From assembly GCA_949987705.1 (NCBI GenBank), contig OX465281.1, forward strand, positions 136,262,876 to 136,326,875: 64,000 bases of DNA, read 5' to 3'. A program made the translations under genes and the position numbers. The notes beneath the pieces are model-generated. The model had not been told where the DNA came from and did not search any database. It was given only the letters and a program-made list of their open reading frames with translations. The stretch comes from Thereva unica. Lineage: Eukaryota; Arthropoda; Insecta; Diptera; Therevidae. The first letter of the stretch is position 1; every line of letters starts with the position of its first letter. Below are positions 10,005 through 21,806 of this stretch, one piece after another.

Positions 10005-12340
10005 CTGTTTGTCCGGTACAAATCTTGCAATCGATTTTTTGACTACTTCCTGTTACCCGATCACCCTGAAATTTTGCACACGGCTACAGCTCCGATGACA
10101 ATGCAATATGGTATACTCATTATACCGTTAGATCCATGGCGGAGGACTCTAGAGGACGGATTACTGTTTTCTTCACGGAACAAATTTTGCATTCGATTTT
10201 TCAAATCCGGATATCCTATCATGGTGAAATATTGCACACAGCTTTAGCTGTCATGACAATGAAATATGGTACATACCTTTAGTCCATGGAGGCCGTCTCA
10301 GGAGGGCGGATTGAAATATTCTTCACAAACCCTTCGACATGGATATCAAATGAAATAGTATGATAAGTAGAACACCATAAGCAATATAGTATACTCAATT
10401 TATCGTTTGGTCCATGGCGGTCATCTCCAGAGGGCGGATTACCATTTTCTTCACAACCCCCTCTATATGGGTATCAAATGAAAGGGCATCACAAGACGAA
10501 TGCAATAAGCCATGCCCTTAGATCCATGGCAGACTCCTCAAGAGGGTGGGTTACTATTCTCTTCAGAACCCTTTCGACATGGGTATCAAATGAAAGGGTC
10601 TCGACCTGGGTATCAAATGAAAGGGAATCATAAGACAAATGCAATAAGCTATGTCTTTAGATCCATGGCGACCTCTTCGGGAGGGTTGGTTAACATTCTC
10701 TTCAGAGCCCTTTCGACATGGGTATCAAATGAAAGAATATGATAATTAGAAAACAATAAGCAATATAGTATACTCAATATTTCGTTTGGTCCATGGCGGC
10801 CATCTCAAGAGGACGGATTAACATTTTCTTCACAACCCCCTCGACATGGGTACCAAAAGAAAAGGGCATCACAAGTAATGCAATAAGCTAAGTCTTTAGA
10901 TTCATGGCTACCTCCTCAGGAGGGTCGGTTACCATTCTTACAATCAGGCGGCGATAAGCAATACAATATACTCAGAACATCATTAGGTCCATGGCGGCCT
11001 CCTCAGGAGGGTGGGTTACCATTCTCTTCAGAACCCTTTCGACATGGGTATCAAATGAAAGGGTATGATAAGTAAAACACCATAAGCAATACAATATACT
11101 CAGAACATCATTAGGTCCATGGCGGCCTCCTCAGGAGGGTGGGTTACCATTCTCTTCAAAACCCTTTCGACATGGGTGTCAAATGAAAGGGTATGATAAG
11201 TAGAATACCATAAGCAATATATTATACTCAATATACTCAGAACATCATTAGGTCCATGGCGACCTCCTCAGGAGGGCCGGTTACCATTCTCTTCAGAACC
11301 CTTTCAACATGGGTATCAAATGAAAGGGTATGATAAGTAAAACACCATAAGCAATACAATATACTCAGAACATCATTAGGTCCATGGCGGCCTCCTCTGG
11401 AGGGTGGGTTACCATTCTCTTCAGAACCCTTTCGACATGGCTTTCAAATGAAAGGGTATGATAAGTAGGATACCATAAGCAATATAGTATACTCAATATT
11501 TCGTTTGGTCCATGGCGGCCATCTCAAGAGCACGGATTAACATTTCCTTCATAACCCCCTCGACATGGGTATCAAACGAAAGGGCATCATAAGTAATGCA
11601 ATAAGCTATGTCTATAGATCCATGGCGACCTCCTCAGGAGGGCCGGTTACCATTCTCTTCAGAACACTTTCGACATGGGTATCAAATGAAAGGGTATGAT
11701 AAGTAAAACACCATAAGCAATGCAATATACTCAGAACATCATTAGGTCCATGGCGGCCTCCTCAGGACGGTGGGTTACCATTCTCTTCAAAACCCTTTCG
11801 ACATGGGTATCAAATGAAAGGGTATGATTAGTAGAATACCATAAGCAATATAGTATACTCAATATTTCGTATGGTCCATGGCGGCCATCTCAAGAGGACA
11901 GATTAACATTTCTCTCACAACCTCCTTGACATGGGTATCAAACGAAAGGGCATCAAAAGTAATGCAATAAGCCATGTCTTTAGATCCATGGCGACCTCCT
12001 CAGGAGGGCCGGTTACCATTCTCTTCAGAACACTTTCGACATGGGTATCAAATGAAAGGGTATGATAAATAAAACACCATAAGCAATGCAATATACTCAG
12101 AACATCATTAGGTCCATGGCGGCCTCCTCAGGACGGTGGGTTACCATTCTCTTCAAAGCACGGCTTACCATTTTCATCACAACACCCGCCACGTAGGTAG
12201 TACAGAAAAGGGTGTGATAAGTAGAATACCATAAGCTATATGAGGTCATTGTAAATTTTACTTGGCGGCTAACATAAACTGGTGGATTGCCTAACTTTAC
12301 AACAACCTCCACCTGGGAATCACATGAAAGGAAATGCCAT
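10005..12340 (+). repeat. ~128-bp minisatellite array, about 17 units
   Basis: Units share TCCATGGCGGCCTCCTCAGG, GGTTACCATTCTCTTC, CGACATGGGTATCAAATGAA and ATAAGCAATA. CCATGG recurs at 10989, 11117, 11254, 11382, 11510 and 11620, giving periods of 110-137 bp, mostly 128. The array opens with CTTGTCTGTCTGTTTGTCCG and then a CCTGAAATTTTGCACAC block, an opening I associate with Helitron/Helentron-borne arrays, but no termini could be proven. The last unit fades near 12340. Open frames in the region are translations of the repeat. Confidence 0.85.
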
Positions 12341-12814
12341 GTAGAAAAAAATAAGCTATGTGACGTAATTCAAAATTTAATATTCACATCAGTTACATAA
12401 TTTAAATTAATACGGCAAATTATTCAAATCAAATGAAACATAAAAGTTTCAGATAATTATGACTCAAATTTAATTTATAGATGTTTTTATATGAAGAAAG
12501 CAGTTAAATACCATCAAAAGTCAGCTAAAGGCTTTTCAGTAAAAGAGTAGTTGCGAGCACTCATGAATGAAAATAGTAAAAATGATCAAAAAAGAGATGC
12601 CGCTATTATTGAAATAAAAATCATATAAAATTAATTTAGCTTACTTCTTCATTTTAATTTTCAGGAATTTCAAAATTAAAAAGATTGGTATATTATTAGT
12701 AGATTTAGGTAACAATTTTCCACATGTATCCGTCATAATATCATGACCATGTTAAAAAGTGATTGCAAAATGTCGCACACAAGACTAAAAAGCAGATAAT
12801 AATTATTAGATTAA
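12341..12814. other. Unassigned AT-rich DNA
   Basis: No gene, repeat or motif recognised in roughly 470 bases between the minisatellite and the palindrome. Confidence 0.4.
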
Positions 12815-13261
12815 AAAACTTTTTAATATAATACGTTTTTATAACGAACTAAAAAGTATAAAATAATGGCACTAGCCCCATACAGATTTAGAACCTCAAA
12901 CATATTTCTAACACCATACAGATAGTCCTGAAAATTTGTGATTGTGAATTTGTAATAGCTATGAAAATATATGTAAAATTTTAAACGAAAAAACGTGGGG
13001 CCTATGCTATAGACAATAGCAGTAAGGAGTGTAGAGTAGCTGGGTTGAGAAATCATTCGCATCAATCATATATAAGCCCCACGCTTTTTCGTTTAAAATT
13101 TTACATATATTTTCATAGCTATTACAAATTCACAATCACAAATTTTCAGGACTATCTGTATGGTGTTAGAAATATGTTTGAGGTTCTAAATCTGTATGGG
13201 GCTAGTGCCATTATTTTATACTTTTTAGTTCGTTATAAAAACGTATTATATTAAAAAGTTT
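12815..13261. mobile_element. Foldback palindrome, ~185-bp arms
   Basis: The left arm (about 12815-12998) is reproduced as its reverse complement in the right arm (about 13076-13261), both ending AAAAACTTTTTAATATAATA at the outer edge. About 75 bp of unique spacer separates them. Each arm gives the same translated peptide, one on each strand (for example FQDYLYGVRNMFEVLNLYG), which confirms near-perfect identity but is not evidence of a gene. Most likely a foldback-type MITE. A target duplication is not clear because of flanking A/T. Confidence 0.75.
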
Positions 13262-14638
13262 TTGACATGAATATGTCTTATCCCTGGGGTCTATTTGAAA
13301 GAATGTGCGGAGACGAAAATCGTTACCATGACTAATTACTGTTTGGCATACTTTTAGGATAAATTTTAGAAGCAAATTAAATTTATATTTAATTCTGCAT
13401 ATTTTTAGGTGAAAATATTATCGAAAGCTTTCTTAAGGTTAGAAAATTTTCGAGACATTTCTTTTGACATGAATATTTGTCGTTTTGCCAAAATGACTGT
13501 TTCGAGCACATATATTAACAAGAAGCTATGCTAGCAGCTTTTTTGCGTCCAATATCATAGCAGCTTTTTTTTGTTCAATCGCTGCGAGTTCTTGTTCCAA
13601 GAGTGAGAAAAATTGTCCAGGATATTTTACTTTGTGTGAGATTTTTTAAACAGCTTATGGGGCCCATCCAACTAGTTGTCCAAACTGAGTTGTGTAAAAA
13701 GTTGTTGTTTTGCCACAAACGCTTCAACTGAGTTGATATTTCAACTGTCAATTCGATATTTTATAGGCAATTTGAAAGTTAAATGAAATTGTAGAAAATC
13801 CGCGACTAAGTTTTATAATAATAAAAATTGGAGAAAGATGATTTTTTAGATTAATTATAATTGTTTTTAATTATTAATATGAATATTTATATTTTTCAAA
13901 ATATAAATTAAATTCTAAAAGTATAAATTATGAAAATAATTTAATAATATGTGAACTTTCATAATTTAAATTAAAAATAATGCAAAATAAACTTGCAAAA
14001 ATATATTCTTCGAATTCAGGCTTAATTCATCCAAGTAGTTTGCCAAACTGCAATACACACAGTGCGACTAGTTGCCCAAACTCTAAACCCCGCCCTCATA
14101 AAATTAAAAGATTTTGATTTATCCCAACTGAAACCCCAACTGTCAAATCAGTTTGCCAACTGCCCCACACACGATGCGATTCAGTGACAACACAACTCAG
14201 TTAGGACAACTAGTTGGCCTGTGGATGGGCCCCATTAGAAAAGGTGTGCTTGAGTCGTCCGTCGCGCGATATTTTTGTGTTTTCGAAGCGGGGCGGAATC
14301 AGGATCGATATCAGGGAATTTTCTTACTACGCAGTTTGCGGATTGAGTGTGGTGCGGCCGCGGCGCGTTTAGAATTTTTACAAAAGCACAATTTTTTTAT
14401 TTTGAACGATTTCGTTTCGTGTGTTTGTATTCTGTTACATTGTGGAAAAGGATAAGGTGGTTGAAGGGTATGTATTGAAGCGAGCCAGATATATATTGTT
14501 GTGTGAATTCCTTTCGACCCCCTCCAGGGGTTCTTTCCAATAAGAACAAGAAGGTGATTTCCAATAAGAACAAGAAACAAATAGACCCCAGGGATAAGAC
14601 ATATTCATGTCTACTGTGCCATCGAGAAGCCATGGCAC
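13262..14638 (+). mobile_element. Helentron-associated (HINE-like) element
   Basis: The left end TTGACATGAATATGTCTTAT with CCCTGGGGTCTATTTG recurs as its reverse complement at 14578-14611, giving asymmetric sub-terminal inverted repeats of about 34 bp. Beyond the right repeat lies a perfect hairpin, GTGCCAT-9 nt-ATGGCAC (14616-14638), ending against TT. Sub-terminal inverted repeats, a 3' stem-loop and insertion at T|T are what is described for Helentron-derived elements such as DINE-1. The element is non-coding and is interrupted by the MITE at 13658-14234. A second copy lies at 38276-39105. Confidence 0.6.
13658..14234. mobile_element. PIF/Harbinger-like MITE, 577 bp
   Basis: The TIRs are TGGGGCCCATCC and GGATGGGCCCCA, with inner matching blocks (ACTAGTTGTCC and AACTGAGTTGTGT, and their complements). 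The flanks carry a 3-bp TTA duplication (13655-13657 and 14235-14237). TWA duplication is the Harbinger hallmark. The interior is AT-rich and non-coding. Confidence 0.7.
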
Positions 14639-14670
14639 TTCCCGTCTTTTTTTATCTAATAATTATTTTT

Positions 14671-14775
14671 TATATATGTATGTTTATGTATGTTTATATA
14701 TGTTTATATTATATATTTTTATATATGTTTATATATGTTTATATATGTTTATATATGTTTATGTATGTTTATATA
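14671..14775. repeat. (TATATGTTTA)n array, left remnant
   Basis: Decameric TATATGTTTA units. The array is cut at 14775 by the gypsy element and resumes at 22256 with the same unit. Confidence 0.9.
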
Positions 14776-15121
14776 TGTGGGAACTGCAATCCCGATAACA
14801 GTAATCTGTATCGTTATGCCTGTTATCAGTAGTGGCATTCCGTTGCAGCACTCACTCAACCGTCGACCAGCAAAGCGATAAGTGCACGGGAAAACGCTAA
14901 GCCGCATTATTTCTTTTTTCATATTAAACATTTTTTCTTTATAGTGTTTTAATTATTTGAACTTTATAGTGTTTTAATTATTTGTACTTTATAGTGTTTT
15001 AATTATTTGAACTCTTTTGGATTCGGTTATTTTGTTTTATTTTTTCTCTGTTAAATTTGGCGATTGTTTTAATAAAGTTATTATGGATCATTCCTATTCT
15101 TTTTTATTCATAAAACCCACA
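14776..15121 (+). repeat. 5' LTR of the gypsy element
   Basis: Begins TGTGGGAACTGCAATCCC and ends AAAACCCACA. It contains three copies of the phrase TTTATAGTGTTTTAATTATT near 14938-15010 and an AATAAAG signal near 15071. Confidence 0.9.
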
Positions 15122-15126
15122 GAACA

Positions 15127-15139
15127 TGGTGTCAGATAG
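15127..15139 (+). promoter_or_regulatory. Primer-binding site
   Basis: TGGTGTCAGATAG starts five bases after the 5' LTR. TGG complements the tRNA 3' CCA. I have not assigned the tRNA. Confidence 0.55.
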
Positions 15140-15845
15140 TGCTAGTGCTACAATTCTGAATTAAGATAATCACGTGTTAGGTGTTATAATTGTTTAAATA
15201 AAGGATTAATCGCCACACGTTGCAAGGGTTTGGATTGTTTGGATGTAATGCAGATACATATTTAAGGTCAGATCTTTCCATTTTATTATTTTACATGAAA
15301 TATGAAATAACCTTTGCTGGATCAAAAAAAAAAAAAATTAATTAACGGTGAATTATAATAAGGTGTTAAAGAAAGGACTTTTGCGTCAGCACTTTTTTTT
15401 ATTCTAACGGACAATTATTTTACGGATGCTCAAATTGTAAAGTGCAAACGGTACTGTTATACTGTGCAAATATCGGGACTATTGTTAGCAGTAATATATT
15501 TTCACGTAGTTTAAAAACATTTATTTTGCTCGAATGGTTTCTTTTTCTTTATATTGTGCGATGTATGGAGGAGCTTAGGAAATTAACCACAAAACAGTTG
15601 CAATCGTTATTAAAAAAGCGCGGAATATCGTATAGGTATAATATAAAAGAGGACTTAATCACGAGGTTATCAGAAGCTCTTTCGGTTAGCGAGTGTGTCA
15701 GCGAAGAATTAGATTTAGACGACGACGGGGACGGGATTTCACGGCATCGGGAGCCAGATTTTTTAACGCCTCATAGCGAAGCCTTACTAGAATATAGTGG
15801 AGAAAGTGGTAGTGAAGCAAATAGTAAAACGAGCGACGACTTAAT

Positions 15846-16150
15846 GGCCTCGATTCCCAGATCCTGCGGCGGGGAAGTGAGTTGCGGATTTGACACTTTG
15901 CGATTCTCAAATCCGCAACCCCGAATTTCTTTTTGACATTTTCCGCGCTGTAAAAGTGTGATCCGCAACAAATTTTCTGCGGATTTGAACGACAAATGCG
16001 CCTAAGATAATCCGACATCGTATATTTCATTATCGCGTGAGTTTTCACTCCGAATTTTCGATTTAAACCAACCCGGGACTACGGATTTGAGAATCGCAAA
16101 GTGTCAAATCCGCACTCACTTCCCTCCCGTCGGATCTGGGAATCGAGGCC
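15846..16150. mobile_element. 305-bp MITE inside gag
   Basis: The TIRs begin GGCCTCGATTCCCAGATCC and extend about 75 bp with a few mismatches. Within each TIR lies its own hairpin, CGGATTTGA...TCAAATCCG. A 3-bp AAT repeat flanks the element (15843-15845 and 16151-16153). Non-coding, superfamily unknown. Confidence 0.7.
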
Positions 16151-16347
16151 AATAGGTTAATGTTAAGATTAGAGAGGGCGAAGGTAAAGCAGCAACCGAT
16201 ATGCCGGATGATAAAGACAAAGCTTGCAATTTCGTTTTTCGTGATGTAGAGGAATCGTTGGAGTAATTTAATGGGGAGTCATCGAGAAGCGTAACGGTTT
16301 GGTTAAAAAATTTTGAGGATATAGCGGCAGTTTGTGAATGGAACAAT

Positions 16348-18182
16348 CTTCTTTGTGCCCCTTTAATCCCTCATGGGACATAGGGCGGAAACAGTTGCCC
16401 TCCAGCGGACTCTGTTTTGCGCGACAGCTCTCAGCTCTGACCAGGATCTCCCAGTTGTTGCGGCCTCTGCTAGTAGGGTCCTCCTCCACGTTGTTCTAGG
16501 TCTTCCAACTCGACGGGATCCTTGCGGGTTCCAGTCAAGGGCCTGTTTGGCTAGGTTTTCGTTATCGCGTCGCAAGGTGTGGCCAACCCAATTCCATTTC
16601 CTTCGCCTGATTTGGTCGTCTATCCTTTCTTGGCCGGCACGGCGCCATAGCTCTTCATTTGAAATTCTATCTGGCCAGCGGATTTTTAGGATACGACGCA
16701 GGCATCTGTTGATGAAGACTTGTAGGCGCCCTGTGATGAATTGGGTGACTTTCCATGTTTCGCAACCGTACAAAAGAACTGCCTTAACGTTGGAGTTGAA
16801 CAGCCGCAATTTGGTGTTAGTTGAGATCTCCGTTGATCTCCATATGCGGAACAGGCATGCATATGCGCCTCGTGCTTTATTTATTCTGGAACTGACGTCT
16901 TCTTCTGTACCGCCATTTTCGGTAATAATGCTACCGAGGTAGCAGAATTTATCTACCAGTTCCACGTCACGGTTATTCAGCGCAGTTCGTTCAAGTGTGT
17001 TTGCATTTATCCGCATTTCTTTGGTTTTGTTCGGATTCAGCCTTAAGCCTGCTAGACTACTTTCTGTTGCCAAATTGTTTAACATGTTTTTTAGCTCCTG
17101 ATGTCTGTGGGCCAGCAAACAGATATCATCCGCGTAGTCGAGGTCCTTAAGGCGGTCTAGCAAACCCCATTGTATGCCGCCTGTTCTATTATCTAGAGCG
17201 TCGACAAGGATGTCATTTATGACTATAAGAAATAGTAATGGCGAAAGTAGACATCCTTGTCGTACTCCTGAATTCACCTCGAAGCTGTCGGATAATTTTC
17301 CATTATGGAGAACTCTGCATTTGGAATTGTTGTAAAGGGCTTTTATCAATTCTATTATTTTATCAGGCAGTCCACGTCGCCGTAATGCCTGCCATATAAA
17401 GCTCCTATTAACCGAGTCGAATGCTTTCTCATAATCTACGAAAGCTAGGTAAAGGGGGGATCGGAATTCAGTAGACTGCTCCACTATGATTCTCAAGGTG
17501 TTAATATGGTCTATACATGAGCGGCCCTTCCTGAATCCGGCCTGCTGCCTTCTAAGCGTTCGGTCTACTGCCTCTCTTATCCTTGATAATATAACGTGGG
17601 ACAAGATTTTACCCACAGTAGATAATAGACAGATGCCTCTCCAGTTGTCGCATATTGTTAGGTCCCCCTTTTTGGGTATTTTGACTATGATACCTTCCGT
17701 CCAATCATCCGGAAAGGTACAGGTGTTCCATGCTATTTCCAGGATTGGCTGAAGCGCATCTGCTATGAGGCTTGAATCGGCTTTCAACAATTCTGCCGGG
17801 ATGCCATCTTTTCCAGCTGCTTTACCATTGGCCATCGCATGAATTGCGGTTACTATTTCCGTCTTGGATGGGGCCCGGGTGTTGATTCTTATCGGCTGTG
17901 CATTGTTGCTGTTTTCCTGAGGTTCATGTGCAAGTGAACCATTCAGGGCGGCGAAGAAGTAATCTTTCCATCTTTGGAGTTGCTCCTCGTCGCTGCACAG
18001 CAGCCTCCCATCCGCACTCTTTACGGCATGCTTTTTAGTAGAGTGCTTTCCCGAGAGCTGTTTAGTAATTTGGTACAGCACTTTACTGTTGCCTGTGTTT
18101 GCCGCGTTTTCCGCTTTTTCTGCGAGCTCATTTATCTGCTGCCTTTTATCACGCCGCACACTTCTCTTTACTTCCCGGCTTT
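16348..18182 (-). mobile_element. 5'-truncated non-LTR retrotransposon (LINE)
   Basis: Inserted in the gypsy gag on the opposite strand and flanked by an 11-bp duplication AATGGAACAAT (16337-16347 and 18183-18193). It carries only the RT part; the endonuclease is missing, as expected for 5' truncation during target-primed reverse transcription. There is no poly-A tail; the 3' end reads GGGGCACAAAGAAG. Confidence 0.85.
16363..18159 (-). CDS. LINE reverse transcriptase, 598 residues, uninterrupted
   Basis: Copies element RNA into DNA at the nicked target. RT blocks appear in order: IVKIPKKGDLTICDNWRGI (motif 1), QQAGFRKGRSCIDHI (motif 2), FVDYEKAFDSVNR (palm Asp), NSGVRQGCLLSPLLF and DYADDICLLAH (catalytic YADD). 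A C-terminal block LRRILKIRWPDRISNEELW... RRRKWNWVGHTLRR is typical of RTE-like and related endonuclease-type elements. The first residues correspond to the linker after the endonuclease, so the ATG at 18159 is probably internal. The frame is fully open, unlike its host gag, suggesting a later insertion. It could not be autonomous without the endonuclease. Confidence 0.85.
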   Translation of the reverse strand: MRRDKRQQINELAEKAENAANTGNSKVLYQITKQLSGKHSTKKHAVKSADGRLLCSDEEQLQRWKDYFFAALNGSLAHEPQENSNNAQPIRINTRAPSKTEIVTAIHAMANGKAAGKDGIPAELLKADSSLIADALQPILEIAWNTCTFPDDWTEGIIVKIPKKGDLTICDNWRGICLLSTVGKILSHVILSRIREAVDRTLRRQQAGFRKGRSCIDHINTLRIIVEQSTEFRSPLYLAFVDYEKAFDSVNRSFIWQALRRRGLPDKIIELIKALYNNSKCRVLHNGKLSDSFEVNSGVRQGCLLSPLLFLIVINDILVDALDNRTGGIQWGLLDRLKDLDYADDICLLAHRHQELKNMLNNLATESSLAGLRLNPNKTKEMRINANTLERTALNNRDVELVDKFCYLGSIITENGGTEEDVSSRINKARGAYACLFRIWRSTEISTNTKLRLFNSNVKAVLLYGCETWKVTQFITGRLQVFINRCLRRILKIRWPDRISNEELWRRAGQERIDDQIRRRKWNWVGHTLRRDNENLAKQALDWNPQGSRRVGRPRTTWRRTLLAEAATTGRSWSELRAVAQNRVRWRATVSALCPMRD

Positions 18183-18913
18183 AATGGAACAATATCCAAA
18201 AGTATTTATACTGTAGACGGCTACTTAAGGGCGTTGCTAGGTTATCTGTTGAGTCCGTCGCAGGTGTTTATAGCTGGGAAGATTTAAAAACACACTTGAC
18301 AAATGAGTTTGGAGATAAGGTGACAAGTATAAGCATTCATCATGCGCTCGAGAATCGGAAAAAGGGGTCGAACGAAACGTATTTGGAGTATATGTACGCG
18401 ATGCGGCAAATAGCAAATCGAGGAAACATAGATGAAGAGTCTCTGTTGTTGTACATTGTTTCTGGTATACAAGATGATGTTGCGAATAAAGTTGTACTTT
18501 ATGAAGCGGCAACTTTTGACGACCTTAAGCAAAAATTTAGGGTTTACGAAGCAATGAAGAGTCAAAGGTCTGTTAGGAAACCTACGAAGTTCGATCAGAA
18601 ACCAGTACAACGGAAGGAAAAGGGAAGTACATCAAGTGGCCGATGCGATAATTGCGGAGGGTTATCTCACGGAAATTCGAACTGTCCACATAGGTCTAGA
18701 GGCTCACGGTGTTTTAACTGCGGTGAATTTGGCCACATAGCTCCCAACTGCGACAAACCGAAAAGGGCGAAGCCCCCACAAGAAAATAATTATGTAAACC
18801 TCATTTCTATCCCCGATTTACACGCTGAGGTTTTCTTGAATGGGAAGGAGTTTTTAGCACTTATAGACACAGGAAGTGACGTAACTGTGGTTAGATAATC
18901 TGTTCGAAAAACC

Positions 18914-21806
18914 TTGAGACTAAGGAAAGGTTTCAGCACTAGGTTGTTTGGTTTTGGAAATCAGTTACTGAATACTCTCGGTTCATTCATAGGCAGGTTC
19001 TACATAGATAGCGATAATTATCAAGTGCGATGCCATGTGGTTCCCGACAGTTGGTTAAAACAGGATGTCCTCATTGGACAGGACTTGGTGAAGCGTATTA
19101 CAGTGTTGTCGGAAAATGGCAAGACTACTCTTACAAGAGGAAAGAGTTCTCTCGTCGAAGAAAGCGATGACGACTTTTTGGAAAAGATGAAGGTAGTACA
19201 ATTAATTGAGAGGTGTGAGACCGACAAGGCGGAGGAAATTAAAAATACGAAGATACGCGAAAAAGTAAAATCCCTTATCATGGAATATAAGCCAGTTAAA
19301 CCAACGAAGTCCTGTGTCGAAATGACGATATGCCTCGATGATAACAGTCCAGTTTATCAAAAGCCACGAAGACTCGCCCCAAAGGAAAAGGAAGTCGTTA
19401 GGGAGCAGATACAGGAGTGGTTAGCTGAAGGTATTATAAAGCCTAGTGGATCAAATTTTGCCAGTCCCATTGTTTTAGCAACCAAAAAGGATGGCACTGC
19501 AAGGTTATGCGTGGACTATAGGCGACTGAATACAAAAATAATAAAGGACAGGTATCCATTGCCACTCATCGAAGAAGTATTGGAGAACCTATATGATGCT
19601 CGCCTCTTTACAACTCTGGACCTTAGAAACGGATTTTTCCACGTAGACGTAAAAGCTGAATGCCAAAAATATACTTCGTTTGTAACACCTGATGGACAAT
19701 ATGAGTTTACAAATGCGCCTTTTGGACTTTGTAATTCTCCTGCAGTTTTCCAGCGCTATATTAACACGCTATTTCGACCACTAATGCAAATAAACGTCCT
19801 TCTAGTATACATGGACGATATAATCATACCATCAGTCGACGAAGAAGAAAATTATCAAAAGCTTCTACAAACACTTAGTAGCTAAGGAAAATGGTTTAAT
19901 ATTCAAGTGGGCTAAGTGCAAATTTCTTAAGCGCAGCATTGATTTCCTGGGACATATTGTAGAAGCTGGAAGCGTTAAGCCATCGGAAGAAAAGATCATG
20001 GCTGTTAAAGGGTACCCAATCCCTAAAACCTTAAAGCAGATTTAAAGTTTTTTGGGGTTGACAGGTTTTTTTTAGAAAATTTATACCCCAGTACTCCATC
20101 ATCGCCAAGCCTCTAACAGATCTTACGAGAAAAAATGCAAAGTTTGAGTTCGGTTCCCTAGAATTTGATGCCTTCAACCTTTAAAAGATCGGCTTTGCTG
20201 TGATCCAGTACTAAAGCTATTTGATCCTCGTTTAGAAACGGAACTGCATACGGACGCCAGCAAAGCTGGATATGGTGGTGTATTGCTGCAGAAGCATTTC
20301 GACAATAACAAGCTACATCCAGTATTTTACATAAGTTTCAAAACAACGGATACTGAGAAGAACTACTCAAGTTATGAGCTGGAAGTATTGGCAATTATAA
20401 AGTCATTAAAGAAGTTGCGTACATATTTGTTGGGTCTTTCGTTCAAAATTATCACAGACTGTAAAGCTTTCCAGTTAACAATGAAGAAGAAAGAGCTAAG
20501 TAGTCGTGTCGCAAGACGGGCACTTTTATTAGAAGAGTACGATTGTACTATTCAACATCGTTCAGGGTCGGCAATGAGGCACGTGGACGCATTGAGTAGG
20601 TATCCTGCAGTGTTTTTGGTGGAAAATGGCATTTTGCAGCAAGTTCGCGGAGCACAAGCAAAGGATGAGACCTGTCGATTGTTATCGACATTACTTCGAG
20701 AACGGGAATTCGAAGACTACGTCATCAGAAACGACATCTTGTACAAGTTCGTAGAAGGGAACTATCTTCTCGTTGTTCCGAAATCACACCAAAAAGAGAT
20801 AATTCGAAATATTCATGACCAAGGCCACATCAATAAGAGAAAAGTGGAGGCGCTAGTAAAGCAGGAATACTTTATACCAAACTTGCCTAAAAAGGTAGAA
20901 GCCGTCCTATCCAACTGCGTTCAATGCATCCTTGCCTCGCGCAAACAAGGAAAACCAGAAGGAGTTTTGAACCCCATAGAGAAGATTGATTTGCCGTCAC
21001 ATACTTATCATGCGGATCATCTAGGACCTCTTCCATCAACTTCAAAGAACTACAAATATCTCTTCGTTATTATTGAAGCCTTTACGAAATTCTGCTGGTT
21101 ATATCCAGTGAAAGCTACAACAACGGACGAAGTTATTAAGAAATTAGAATTACAAGCTGAAGTATTCGGCAACCCTCATCGAATAACTACTGACAGAGGA
21201 ACCGCTTTTACAGCTGGCAATTTTCATGCTTACTGTGAAGAGCAGAAAATTCAGCATGTCCGGGTAACGACAGGAGTCCCACGAGGCAACGGCCAAGTCG
21301 AGCGTTTAAACCAAACAATTATCGCAGTGCTAGATAAGATGTCTCTGGAAAACCCCCAGAAATGGTTCAAGCATGTTCCCCACTTGCAGCGGATTTTGAA
21401 CTCGACTGTATCCCGAGCTACAGGAAGAACGCCATTCGAGCTCCTATTTGGCGTAAAGATGACACGAGGCGAGGATCTCGAATTAAGTAAAATTGTAGAA
21501 GAAGAGCTTGTGAAGGAATTCGACGACAACAGGCAAGAGCTAAGGCAGCAGGCAAAGCGAGATATCGAGAAGATCCAAGAAGAAAACCGGAAATATGCCC
21601 GAAGAAAGAGAAAGGCTGCTAGAGATTACAACCTAGGAGAACTGGTGCCGGTTAAACGCACTCAATTTGCCCCGGGCGCAAAGTTGTACCCAAAGTTTAT
21701 GGGGCCGTATCAAATCACAAGGAAAAGGGAAAAGATCGCTATGATCTTGCAAAGGTTGGAAGCCACGAAGGGCCTCAGCTTACATCTACCGCTGCCGATC
21801 ATTTGA
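18914..21806 (+). pseudogene. pol: Ty3/Gypsy pol: RT, RNase H, integrase
   Basis: RT lies at 18914-19885, with LCVDYRRLN, FTTLDLRNGFFHV and catalytic VYMDDI (about 19807). A one-base shift follows at about 19880; the RT C-terminus (IDFLGHIVEAG) reads in another frame, with a TAA near 20042. RNase H begins near 20223 (LHTDASKAGYGG) and is open into integrase. Integrase has an H..H..C..C zinc-binding region (HDQGHINKRK... CVQC, about 20810-20930) and a DDE triad: D in YHADHLGPL (21008), D in TTDRGTAF (21190) and E in GNGQVERLN (21300). The frame ends at 21806 in a Lys/Arg-rich tail. Role: reverse transcription and integration. Inactive because of at least two lesions. Clade not fixed. Confidence 0.88.

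Larger units (their letters stand above)
15565..18898 (+). pseudogene. gag: Gag (SAP motif, zinc knuckles) and start of protease, interrupted
   Basis: The ATG at 15565 opens a SAP-like helix-extended-helix motif (about residues 5-40: LTTKQLQSLLKKRGI... LITRLSEAL), then an acidic linker. Capsid-like sequence continues after a MITE (15846-16150) with a stop near 16273, and again after a LINE insertion (16348-18182). From 18189 the frame is open through capsid and two CCHC zinc knuckles (CDNCGGLSHGNSNC at 18643 and CFNCGEFGHIAPNC at 18709), and into an aspartic protease active site (LIDTGSDVTVV, about 18858). A TAA at 18896 lies in frame with the following pol sequence, so gag and pol were probably one frame or joined by readthrough. 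Role: particle assembly and RNA binding. Non-functional as it stands. Confidence 0.85.

Noticed and set aside
14503..14931. Several overlapping frames rich in Tyr/Ile/Val/Met
   Set aside because: They translate the TATATGTTTA decamer array and flanking LTR.
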